From Chrysemys picta bellii (lineage: Eukaryota; Chordata; Testudines; Emydidae), in the NCBI RefSeq assembly GCF_011386835.1, contig NC_088800.1, positions 53,969,439-54,033,438 of the forward strand: 64,000 bases of DNA, in the 5' to 3' direction. Numbering within the stretch: position 1 is the first letter of the stretch; every line of letters begins with the position of its first letter. Positions 9,101 through 21,100 of the stretch are shown here, piece after piece. The notes beneath the pieces were generated by a model. That model searched no databases and was not told where the DNA came from. It saw only the letters and a list, made by a program, of their open reading frames with translations. The position numbers were made by a program, and so were the translations under genes.

Positions 9101-12100
9101 AGGGCGTGAGCCCCCTCTGTTGGTGCCAGTGGTATGAGGCCCCCCGCATTGGTACCAGTGTACAAGGGGCCCCCCGTTGGTGCTTGGGGTGAGGCCCCCC
9201 CATTGGTGCCATTGGTGTGAGCCCCCCCACCCCCGTTGGTGGCGGTGGTGTGAGGCTACTGTGCTACCCAGTGCTACCGTGGCATTCACTGATGAGGCTG
9301 GTCACCGCCAGGGCAGGTCTCCGTGACGTGGCGTTTTGGAGCCAGCGCCTTGTCCATTCCCATCATCGCTTAGCTGAGGGTGGCAGCTCTGGGAACCCCC
9401 CCATGTAGAGCAGGCTGGTGGTTCTGCCCCGCCGGGGTGACTATTCCAGGGAGCGCCGCCCTCTGCAGGCTTCAGAGAGCCCCCTGGGGGTGATGAGAGG
9501 TTGGGGTGGCAGCCACAGTGCTGGGCAGTGACCCTCTGCTGCTGCCCATCAGGTGGAGAAGATGAGCCTGAACCCTGCCCGCAGGCCCCGGGAGACCTTC
9601 ACCTCCTGCCTGTGTCCCCCTGCCCGGCGTGAGGAGCCTGCACCACCCGCCACCCAGCAGCCCGCCGCCCGCTCTGGGGACGTGGACAGAAGCGTGAGTG
9701 CCGGGCCTGGCTGGAGCTGCCAGCTCACAGGGCAGGGGCTGCCTCGGGGTCCCACACACTGACACATCGCTGGGGCGCTGCCAAGCTCCCAGCGTGCACT
9801 GGGGCGTGGGGCACACCTGGCCTAGGGTGTATGGGGCAGTCACCCCAGAACCTGGGTGGGGGTGTGCAGGGTGGCACAGGAGTAAGGCGGGGCCAGGACT
9901 GTGACAAACGGCCACAGAAAGGGTTGGGGGGGGCTATTAGTGTCGTGTGGGGTGAAAGGCTTGTGGAGGGCGGGGGCAGGCCTTGATCCCACACCCCTGT
10001 CAGTGTCTGAGCGCTATAACCCCACACACTGCCCCTTTGATCCCAACCAGCAGCCCCCCAGCTCTGCCAGCCTTGCCCCCCACCTCTGCCAATACCTTCC
10101 AATCCCGACCTGCCCACCACCTCTGCCAGCCCTGCCCTTCACTTCTGCCAATGCCTTCCAATACCAACCTGCCCCTCAGCTCTGCCAGTCCTTCTGCCCC
10201 CAACTCTGCCAGTCCTGCCCCCCACATCTGCCAACACCCTCCAATCCCAAGCTGCCTCCCAGCTCTGCCAACACCTTCCAATCCCAACCTGGCCCCCATC
10301 TCTGCCAGCCTTGCCCCCCCATCTCTGCCAATGCCTTCCAATCCTGACCTGCCCCTGACTATGCCAGCGCTGTCCCTGGCTCTGCCAGCCCTGCCCCCAG
10401 CTCTGCCAACACTCTCCAGTCCAATCAGCAACCTCTGGCTATTCTACCCCAGCATCAGATTCTCCCAGCTACCCCCCATCCCCTGATGACTCCCAGGAAA
10501 TGCAGCTCCCATCCCCCATGGGTTGGCACCTGACCACTGTCTGGTTCCCTGCCTGGCTGCGTTGGGTGGAAGGCAGGGGCTTTGGCCGGGCTGTTTAATC
10601 CCCTGACTCCCTGTGGGGTCTATTCTTCCCCCAGGAGGGCAGCGGCCTCTCGTCTCCCCTCAGCTCCCTGAGCTCTCCCTCCAGCTCAGCCCCATCTCTC
10701 TCCACCACCAGCCCCAGTCCCAGTCAGAAGTCCCTGCAGAGCATTCTGGGTAAGTGCGAGCGGCCGCTCGGGGGGCGGGCGGGCGATTGGCTAGGCGGGT
10801 GCAGCTTGGAGCCGGGTGCGAGGCAGCTGCCATGCACAGGGCACTCTGCTGTCTCCTGGAAGATGGACAGAGAGAGGAGCAGCAGCTGGCGCCCGGCTCT
10901 TCCTCGGCCCAGGCGGGCAGCCAGAGCTGGGGATGGTCCGTGAGGCCTTGTCTTGGTTGGGGGCAAATCCCTCACTCCTGCCCTTGTCCCCCCCAGGGCC
11001 CAGCTCCAAGTTCCGTCACACCCTGGGTACGGTGCTGCCCCGCGGCACCCACATCACCAACCTCAAGGGGCTGAACCTTACCACACCAGGAGAGAGTGAC
11101 GGCGTCTGCGCCAACCGGCTGCGCGTCGCCGTCCCGCTGCTGTCAGCAGGCGGGCAGATCGCCGTGCTGGAGGTAGGTGGGCAGCGGGGCTGGGCGCTGC
11201 TGGGACATGCCACGGCATGGGCCCTGGGAGGGCAAGCTTCCCTGCCAGCATGCCTCCACCCCGCCCCCCCAGGGCTGAAAGAGCCCTGGCCTGCTCTGCT
11301 GTGGCTGGTGCCCGCTGCCCGCTGCCCAAGAGGAGCGGCTGGAGGTGCTGCTGAGACTCCATTCCCTGGCTGGCCCAGCCCCCGGTGCCGCGGTATCACA
11401 CAGGGGACCCAGTAGAGCTGGACTCCTGGGTCTGGGGCCTGGCTCCCCCCAGCCAGCCCCGCTCTGACAGCTCAGTGTGCTGCAGGCACATGTCCCTGAG
11501 GAGATCACACATGTGGGGTGAGAACTCTGGTGTCAAAACCCTCAGCCCCGCCAGCCTGCACTGAAAGGCTGCTCCCCTAGGTAGTAGCAATAGCGGGTCT
11601 GTAATCCCCTCTGTGAGCCAGCTTATCACGCCTGGCCAGGGGAGGGTGGTGCTGAGACTGGGGGAGGGGAAGTGAGGCGCCATCCTCTCCGCCGGGGCAC
11701 GCCTGGGGATGGGGTGAAGGTAACCGAGCTGCGGCGCTGCATTGATTGCGGGACTCTGCTGCAGCTCTCCAAGCCGGGCCGGCTCCCCGACACATCCGTG
11801 CCCACCATCGAGAATGGGACGCCGGTCGCAGACTTCTGCTGGGACCCCTTCGACCTGCAGCGCCTCGCAGTCGGTGTGTGAACTCTCTGTACTCCCCTAA
11901 CACCTGGCTCCCCACTGCAGGGGGTGGGGCTGTGCTGCTGGCCTGGGAGAACTCTCCTCATTCCAGACCCATGTCCAGGGCTGTCCGATGCTCTCCCCCT
12001 CCCAGGACACACTGTAAAGATCAGCAGTCCCTCTTCGCTGCCCTTCTCTGGTGCCTTTCTCCACAGATCTCCAACGTGCTTTGTAGACCTTCAGTAAGCC

Positions 12101-15100
12101 CCCAAGCCCTTCCCCCGCCTCACCCACAAAGGGAATCTGTGTAATCCCATTTTACAGATGGGGAAACTGAGGCACAGTTTCTATTCCCTCACCCAAGGTG
12201 AGCCAGGTGGCAGAGCCAGGAGTAGAATCTCTTGATTCCCAGCCCTGGGATCTGGTTCCCCTCCTCCTCCATACTGCTGGATCTCCTCTCATAGGCTAGT
12301 GAGTTCCTGATCTTTTGGTAATCACTGCATGAGCAGTGTGGTCTAGTGGTTGCATCAGGACCCATTGGGCGGGTTGGGTTCTAGCCCCAGCTTTGCTGTT
12401 GACTTGCTGGGTAGCCACAGGCCAGTCACTGCTGTAGGACAGGGCTCCGTGCCTCAGTTTCCCCACCTGTGGAACGAGGCTCATGCCACTGACTCCAGGA
12501 GAACCGACAAGTGCAGAATGTGCTCGTTTCCCAAATATTGTTGCCATTGCCTTGGGGCTCCTCGGCCGGATCCCTTCCCCTGTGGATTTCAGTGGGTGAT
12601 TAAAACAGGCCAAGCAATCTCTGGGAAATGGGAGCGGGAGGTTTTTAGGAGTGGTTGAAAATGAAGTTTTAGCAGTTTTTAAAACGTGTTCGGGGCGGCC
12701 ACTCGGGGTGTGGGCACATTTCAGATTGTCCTGCTGCCTCGGCCCTTTGTCCTTCCCAGAGGACTGCTCGCATCCCTGATCTTCGCCTGCCCAAGGCCCC
12801 AGCATCCCCAGGGGCAGAGGCTGTTAGTGCCTGCCTGCTCCTGGGGCCTCCCAGGCACTGGTGCCCAGCACCCATTAGTACCCGTCTCATTCTTTGTCTC
12901 TGTTCGGCAACCTCGGGTGTTCAGCGGGCGACGATGCCAAGATCCGCCTGTGGCGAATCCCCCCTGGAGGGCTGCAGGAGACGCTGCTGGAGCCTGAGGC
13001 CGTGCTCAGAGGTAAGGGCTGTGGAGCGTCTGCGCTGCTGGCAGCCAGGGAGAGGCTCCGAGTGCCCGGCCTGCTGGCTGGGTTTACCTGGCCTGCCCCG
13101 CAGTCATGCTGCGCTGGAGCGAAGCTTTCCCTTAAGCCGATGAGTCCGTCTCTAAGCTGGGGCCTGCAGATCAAACCATCTGGAGGGGACAGGAGTGTGG
13201 CACTGCTGGAGAAACAGGGCCCCAGGATATGCCAACTGGCTGGCTCCCTTGGTGCCAGGTGGGGTGCAGATGGGGCGCTGGCGCTATCACCGTTCTGTCC
13301 CTCTAACCAAGTCTGGTTTCAATAGACCGGGCTCGCCGGCTCCTTGCTCTGGGCTTCACACGCCATGTGCTTGGGGGCTCTGAACAGAGCGCCAGGGCAC
13401 ATCAGCTCCTGTCGCGCCCTGGCTCCCTTGTCCGTGCCAGGCCACGGAAATCTCCCCTCTCTCTTCCCCAAGGTCACACGGAGAAGATCTACTCCCTCAA
13501 ATTCCACCCCCTGGCTGCAGACATACTGGCCTCCTCCTCCTACGACATGAGCGTGCGGATCTGGGACCTGCAGGCGGGCAGGGAGGAGCTGTGCCTGAGG
13601 GGGCACCGAGACCAGGTAGGGGGCAAGCGAGGCCAGGGCAAAGCCATGCGCCCGTCCTAGGGAGCTGGGCAGAGCAGTGCCCGGCGTGGGGGTCTGTGTG
13701 GGGAAGGCGGGGGGAGGCTGGTGCTGGTGGATGCCCTGATGTGCCAAGGGGCAAGGAAAAGGAGTCACCATGGGCAGGCAAGACCTGCAGCTCCCCCACA
13801 CTGCAACAGCCCCACGCAGGAAGGGAGGATGCAGTCAGTGACATGGAGCATGGCTGTCGCTGCCGGAGAAATACACAGGGCTTTTTAAAATGCATAAACA
13901 TCTGCAGCCGGCCATAGCCGGGGAGATGAGAATCCCCCACAGCCCGCTGTAGGCTGCACCTTCAGAATGCTAAACCCCTCCCAAGAGATGGTCAGTCCCA
14001 GAATGCTCCCTTGGGACACCAAGCCAGGCAAGCTTGGCCAAGAACACAGGGACAGCTTGTGTCTGGCAGCTGGGGCGTGTCAGACCTCCGTGCGCCAGGG
14101 ATCAGCCCAAAGACGCACGCAGGGGGGTAGCTCCCTCCAGCCAGATCCTTCCAGATGAGCTCGCCACCGGCCCACTCCCAGACCAGCCTGACTCTCCGGG
14201 CTGCAGCGCCTGCCCGGCCCAGCTGCTGGCACATGCCCAGGGCAGCACCGGGCAGAGCTCTGGCTGCAGGGGCATAAGCTCCAGTCACTGTCCCAGGGTC
14301 AATGCGGATGAAGGCAGGGTGTGAGCGGAGAGCCCAGGAGCTGTACTACGAAGCAGTGCTGTTAGTGTCTACGCCCCATGCCCCCACACTCTGAGTCCCG
14401 GCATAGCACGTTCAGAACAGAGGCACTGCATCCTAACTGGCCTTTGCCAGCTTGCAGCCATGCCAGCCAATGTCTCAGCTGAACCACTGAGCCTCATGGC
14501 GGCGGTGCTGGGAGGGCCCTGGCCACGGCCGATCCCCGCGCTCCCCAGCAGGGCTTGGACAGATGGGACCGCATTGGCAGGGGGTGGGAATCAGCACCTG
14601 CCGGGTGTGTCTGTTTGCCTGTGGGCATGCGGGGGACTGGGAGCTGAGCTAAGGGAGCCCCTGTCTCTGGGGGGCCTGTCTGTGGGGCTGACATCTGGAT
14701 CCCACCCTGTGTGCCCTCAGGATTCCCATCCCCAGCTGGTGTGGTTCAGGAGTGCAGGCCAGCCTGGTGTGCCCAGAGCCACGTCCCCATGCCGGTGCCA
14801 GGCTGCGTGGGACACACTGGGCGTGGGCTACAAGTGCCAATCGGAAATCTGAGCATCTCCGTGGGGGGAGACTGGCATAGCTAAACTGATTTAAACTGGC
14901 ACGGGTTCAGCGTGGGAGCGAGGCCTGGCAGAGGCAGCCGCAGGGGACCTGTGGCTGTCCCAGTGTGGGGCTGGGCCCCCTTCTCCAGCACACATAGATT
15001 GATTCAGCCAGCAGGCCCCCTGCTGATTCTCCCCTTGCCTGCAGAGGTCCCTCCACTGCCACGGTCCATGCTGCCCCACTCTACTTTAACCCTTCCAGTG

Positions 15101-18100
15101 TGAGCTGCCAGCCTCTCCCAAGCCAGCTCCTCAAGGTCACAGCTTGGATTGGGGGGCCCCACCCTGCCCGCCCCATCGCTGCCAGCCCTTCCCTGCTTAC
15201 CATGCTCGATGAGCACCACGCGGCTGGTGCCCAGGGCCAGGACATGCATGACGCAGGCAGCGGGTGTCTTTCAGATCTTCAGCCTGGCTTGGAGTCCGGA
15301 TGGCCGGAAGCTGGCCACAGTCAGCAAGGATGGCAGATTGCGGGTCTATGTGCCCCGCCAGTCCCCGGAGCCCGAGCAGGTGAGGGGTCAGTTGCTTCCT
15401 CCTGGGAGGGTGGAGGGGAGGACATGATAGAGGCAGGCATGGGGCTGTGGGGGGACCAGGAGGGAGCTGTGGGGCACAGGGGTCCCTGTGGGGGTGCTTG
15501 GCTGGCAGCAGGGGGAGGGGGCAGCATGGGAGCAGTGTGCTCTGCTGTGCCCAGCCAGTCACGTGCTCCCGCTCCTGCCTCCCTGTCCCACCCCGAATCT
15601 GCCCTGCGCAGCCTTTTCCCCTTTCCCCGGGGTGGAGGCAGCTGTACGGGGAGCATGGGGGGCGTGTGCTGGGGAGTCACGGTTCTCTCCTCCCCACAGG
15701 AAGGCCCCGGCCCCGAGGGCGGGCGAGGTGCGCGGCTGGTCTGGGTCTGTGGTGGCCGCTACCTGCTGGTGTCTGGCTTCGACAGGTAAGGGCTGGTGCT
15801 GCGTCCCCAGGCCATCAGTCACCTGCGCAGGTCACCGCCCTGCGATAACTTCCATTGCCATGGTCCTGGCAGTGCAGCCACCTCTGCAGCTGACCCCACA
15901 TGCAGGCTGTGGCTCCGAATTGCACTGATCGCTGGTCCCAGCAGGGCTGTACCCTCAGCCAGGCTGTGCCGCCTGCTCCGCAAGGCAAAACTCAGGAGCG
16001 AGGGATGCCAGCTTCATGCCAGTGCCCGGAGCAGCGTGGCACCCACGCCCTCCCCAGAGGGAGCACCCAGGGGGTCAGTCACCTCCTGGCTGGGTTGTGT
16101 GGCTGGCCATGCTGCAGCGTCCCAGCTTGGATAACTGCTCTGCTGGGGACTGGGGCCGGGGGTTGCTGGTGGGCAAAGCAGGGCTTCACTTCCTGTCCTA
16201 AACTGCTGCTGCACTCTGGCCCTGCTGCCCCACGGGGCTGCATTCCCAAGGGGGCCACGCACTCCCTGGGACACTGGGGTCGCTTTGTGGAGGAAGCCCC
16301 AGGGGGTCTCTGGGGACCAGGCAGGAGCCTGCAGCTGCGCCAGGCGCGGTGGAGAGCAGCTCTGCTAGCGCAGCAGGAGGCCTCGTGAGAGGTGGCTCCA
16401 GCGAGGGGTCCAGGAGGCAAAGCCAGCTGCCATTCTGCAGATCTCCCCACTGGGAGCCAGGCCTGGGCCCTGAAGCCAGCTCCATCTGCCCTGCTCTGCA
16501 CCTGGCCTTTATCTAGACACCAGGTCAACACCCTGGCACTTCATCCACCTCCCTGCTGCCTGGCCTGCGAATTCCTGTGTCCCAGCTCCCCTGCTCAGCC
16601 CGGTGCACATCCTGACTGGGAGACAGCCACAGCCTGAGCCGAGCCTGCCTCTGCGCCATTTGGCCTCCTGCATGGCAGTGCCCCAGGAATGGGATCGCCA
16701 AGGGAGCAGCATCTTCCCGCAGGAGGGTGAGGGCAGCTGTGTGGTGAACCGGTGTCGGGCCCCACTGATCCGCGCCATGTTCTCCACACAGCCGCAGCGA
16801 GCGCCAGCTGTATCTGTCTGACGCAGCGTCCCTGGCAGCCGGGCCCCTGGCAGTGGTGAGCATCGACACGGCTCCCTCCACCCTCATCCCCTTCTACGAC
16901 CCAGACACCAGCGTGGTCTTCCTCACGGGCAAGGTGAGTGCCTGGGGGAGGGGCGGCTCAGCCAGTTCGCACAGACAGGGTGTCTGCCAGCTCCTCACCA
17001 GCCCTGCCAGGGGCTGGGCATCGGAGCCAACCTGGAAGTGAGTTGCAGAGCGAGGTCCCGGTGGAGCCAGGAGCACGACTGGGGCGTTCCCAGGGCTCAG
17101 ACCGACAGGCCCCATCCTTGTCTCTCCATTGTCGCTGCGGGTGGCACGTCCCGGCTGAGCTGCCAGGCCTCAGACTGTGCCAGGAATACAAGCGGGGCTG
17201 CCCCAGGCCAACCAGCAGTTGAAGAGCCTGTGGCATTAGAGAAAGGGCTGAGCAGCATCTGTGCTCTGCCTGTCGCACAGGCCCCTGGCACATGTGTGTG
17301 AGCCTGAGAGAGGCAGTGCCCGGCAGCCCAGCGGGGAGTGCCCCCGTGCCCGGCCACTGGGGCATCAGTGACCATGCTCTGTTTGGGGTGGGGGTCTCCA
17401 GAGGGCTGGGCCCAGGATGATGGAGCGGAGTCTCCCTGCGCGGGGGAGCAGCTCCCTGCCTGGCCCCCCCGTTGGGAGGCTGTTGGCCCGGACAGCCCCA
17501 CTGGTTCCGTCCCACGGCGGCCAGGCTTCAGGCCATGCTCTCTGTGCAGCCAGCCCTGGGGGGCTGGGGGCTGCTCCTCCTCTGGGTCCCGCCACGGAGC
17601 CTCCCCGCGGAACCATTGCCTCCCTCCCCATGATGCCATGAGGCTGCTGCATCCCAGCTCACTCGCCACACACCGCACCTCCACGACAACGCCAGAGAGA
17701 CACGGCAGCTGCCCCCGACATCGGCACCCGGCCTGGCCGTATCCCGTACGTCGCCAGCTCTCCCCTCACGCGACTTTCCTTGCCCTTGGCGTTTAGGGTG
17801 ACACGAGAGTCTTTGTCTACGAGCTGGTCTCCGAGGCACCCTTCTTCCTGGAGTGCAACAGCTTCGCCTCCAGCGACCCTCACAAGGTACCAGGGCTGGC
17901 GGGGAGAGGGCCCTGGGCAGAGAGGGAGCAGGGTCACCTCTGCGGTGCCAGGCCATCTGCCCGCTCACAAAGGCGGGGCTCCAGCCACCCCCAGTCGGGC
18001 TCTGCCTGTGCAGCGTGTGCCCTGGCCTCCCCCAGTCGAGCTAGGCCTGGGGGCGGTCTGGCAGCGCCTGCCTTTGCTGCTGCCCTCCCTGGCTGGTGGC

Positions 18101-21100
18101 AGGTTTCTGCGAGGCTGGGGCAGCTGCCCGGCTGGCTGTGTTGGGACAGCTGGATCTCCCAACAGCTGACGAGGGCAGAGACCCCAACGCCTCCGCTCCC
18201 TGGCTCAGTCCCGGTCTGTGCATGGGGGGCAATTTCTGCATCCACCACCTGAGCAAGGAGACCTGAGGTGCTCCATGCCAGCTGTCCTGGTTCGAACGGC
18301 CCCAGGCCATGGGTGGTTCTGTCACACCAGGGGCACAGTCCTGGTCCAGGCCACATCGCTGCATCAGAGCATGGCAGAGTGGGCAAAGCCGGGACCTAGC
18401 GACGGCAGAGCCCGCTGCGTCCCATGGGTCCCCATGCAGGGCTTTCCCCGATCACGCCTTCCCCAGGTCTTGACCAGCCCAGGGCTCAGTATCCCAGGGA
18501 CGGGATGTGTAAGCCCTTCCCCGGGGAGACCGGGCCACATCCCCAGACAGATCCACCTCCTCCTTTTCCCTGCCAGTCCTTCTGCAGCCCCGGAACTCGC
18601 CACTCCACTCCCTTGTATAGCAGGTGCAAAGCTGCCCTCTAGTGGCCGTCCAGGGGAGTCACTATCTCCAGTGTGCAGGGGCGTTATAGCGTAGCAATTC
18701 CCCGCCACGGCCGCTAGAGGGCCTCGTGGTGCCGTGGGGCATGTGCAGGGACACGGGTGTAAACCCGTGCTACGTGTGCAGGAGGAATCCACTCCAGAGG
18801 TAGGTGGAGCTTCCCACCGGTGTGTGCAGGCGAAGCCCCCTTGGCAGTGCCCCCAGCCTCCCCCCCCCCAAAGTCCAGGCTGGCAGCTGCCCCCCAGGCT
18901 GCTGGAGTTTGCAGTGGTCCCTCTGCAGCTGGCCGGGTGTGGGCAGGAGCATCACATACCTCCCTGAGCATGGGTGTCCATGGGCGGGCACCAGGTTAGA
19001 GGTGCGCCCGGAGACTTGGCTCTCCACAGTGTGGGGTGTGGTACAGGGAGGAAGAGAAGGCGGTGCTGAACCCCTGAACTGCCCTTCCTCGTGCTGAGCC
19101 CCAGGGTCTGGCATGGTGAATGTTGCCCACATAGGCAGCCGACAGACCGTTCCCATGGGAGTAGGGCCTTTCTCGTGGGCTTTGGGCACCTGGTCTTCAC
19201 AGCCCAGCCCAGATTGCACCAGGAGCCCTGTGGCACAGGGTGCTATAGAGACTGCCGGGGAGGGGCAGAAGCGGGAGGAGAGGGTGGGGCCAGGGGGCAG
19301 CACCATCCTTTGTATGCCACCCCATGGCAATTTTTGCAGGGGTCGGGATGCCAGACTGGGCTCCTGTTCCAATTGGAGTGAGGATGTTCTGCCTCCATTC
19401 AGCCCCACTGCAGTGCCAAACGACTGTCAGGTTTCTTCATTTGTATGCTGTTGTCCTGTGCTGTTAATCAGCTGCCAGGTTCCACACCAGAAGTGGCTGC
19501 ATCTTATTGGTGGTTCAGGCCTTCCCTCTCTGGCTTTGCCTTGTAACTCTGCAGAGGGCCATGGGACCTGCACAAATCCTGTGCCCTGAGTAGGCAGTGC
19601 CAGGGAGCTGGTAGCACTGCCTGAACACGGCCTCCTGCGGGCCCATCACTCCGCTGCCATCCCTGCCCCCCCGCTGAGCAGGAGAGCAGGACTTGTCGGT
19701 GTCCCCAGTGCCCCGGAAGTGAGGTTCACGGGGGCCAGGCCCCCAGGGGGTGGAGCTGCCAGGCCAGGGGGGACTCTGACATCTCCCTCTCTGCTTTCCC
19801 AGGGCTTCGTGTTCCTGCCCAAGACGGAATGCGATGTGCGAGAGGTGGAGTTTGCCAGGGCTCTGCGCTTGAGGCAGAGCTCCATCGAGCCGGTTGCCTT
19901 CAGGGTCCCCCGAGTCAAGGTGGGTGGCATTGGACTCCCTGGGCTGCACGAGGAGCGAGCCCTGGCGTGCTGCCTCCCCCTTCCCTACGGGGCTGGGCAG
20001 GCTGAGCTCCTTTGCCCCGCACAGCCCCTAACCCTGGCCTTCCTCCCCCGTGCAGAAGGACTATTTCCAGGACGACATCTACCCAGCCACTGCAGTATGC
20101 TGGGAGCCGGCCCTCCGTGCCGCGGCCTGGCGCGCAGGAACTGATGGGCAGCACCGCACCATCAGCCTGCAGCCCCAGGACATGACGCCAGGTGGGCGAG
20201 GGCAGGGCCATGGGGGGGAGGGGCCCAGAGCGTCAGGTACAGCGCAGGTGGGGGCTGGCCCCCGGGTGGTGCAGAGTGGGTCCCATGCACCTTCCTCTTC
20301 CCCACACGCACCAGCGTCGTGGGGTGGAGTGAGGGCGCTCAGGAGAGGAGGCGTCCCTGGCTATGTGGCACTGGGAGAAGGACCCACAGCCCCAGCTGAG
20401 GCTGATCAGACTGGCAAACGCTTGCTGGGCTCAGGGCGGACAGGGGAGGGGTCCGGGGGTCCTTGCCAGGCTCTGGGCGGGCAGGCTGCACCCCAGGATG
20501 GCGTCTCTCTCGGGGACTGGAGGAGGCCATGCAGAGCAGTTCTCTGGTGGCCCTTTGTGAAGGCCGGTGAGTTCAGGGCTGGGCGGTGCCGGGTGGGGCA
20601 GGGGGTGAGGAGATGGGTGCTAATGCTGCTCTCTCCTCTGGACCCGTCTGTGCCAGTGAGCGCGGCCCCGCAGGATGTGCCGACCCGAAAGTATGTCCCA
20701 GCCTCGGTCTACCTGGAGGAGAAGTCTGATGAGCAGAAGAAGGAGGAGGTGGGCTGCCCCAGGGACCCGTGTGCCTCTTCTTGCCTCGGCTTGCCCGCCC
20801 CAGCCAGCACTGCCCAGCCAGGCCACCCTGCCCCCACAGCTGCAGGCTGGACCTGGCCCAGTGCTGGGGACCACTGACCCTGCTGGGTCCCTCCATTGTC
20901 CATGCCAGGCACTGACCCCACCCACGAGCTCTACAGAGCCCCCTCCCTGCCTGGCACTGACCCTGCCTGCCAGCCCCCTGGAGTCCCCTCCCCACCTGGC
21001 GCTGACCCTGCCCATCAGCCCCCTGGAGTCCCCTCCCCGCCTGGCACTGACCCTGCCCACCAGCCCCCTGGAGCCCCCTCCCCACCTGGCGCTGACCCTG

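Noticed and set aside
8842..9260. CRISPR-like alternation of repeats
   Set aside because: It is a degenerate tandem minisatellite of varying unit length without unique spacers, in a vertebrate intron.
15200..15260. Minus-strand peptide LGTSRVVLIEHG followed by a GTAAGC donor-like site
   Set aside because: Short, lies across a CORO7 intron-exon edge and has no recognisable partner exon.
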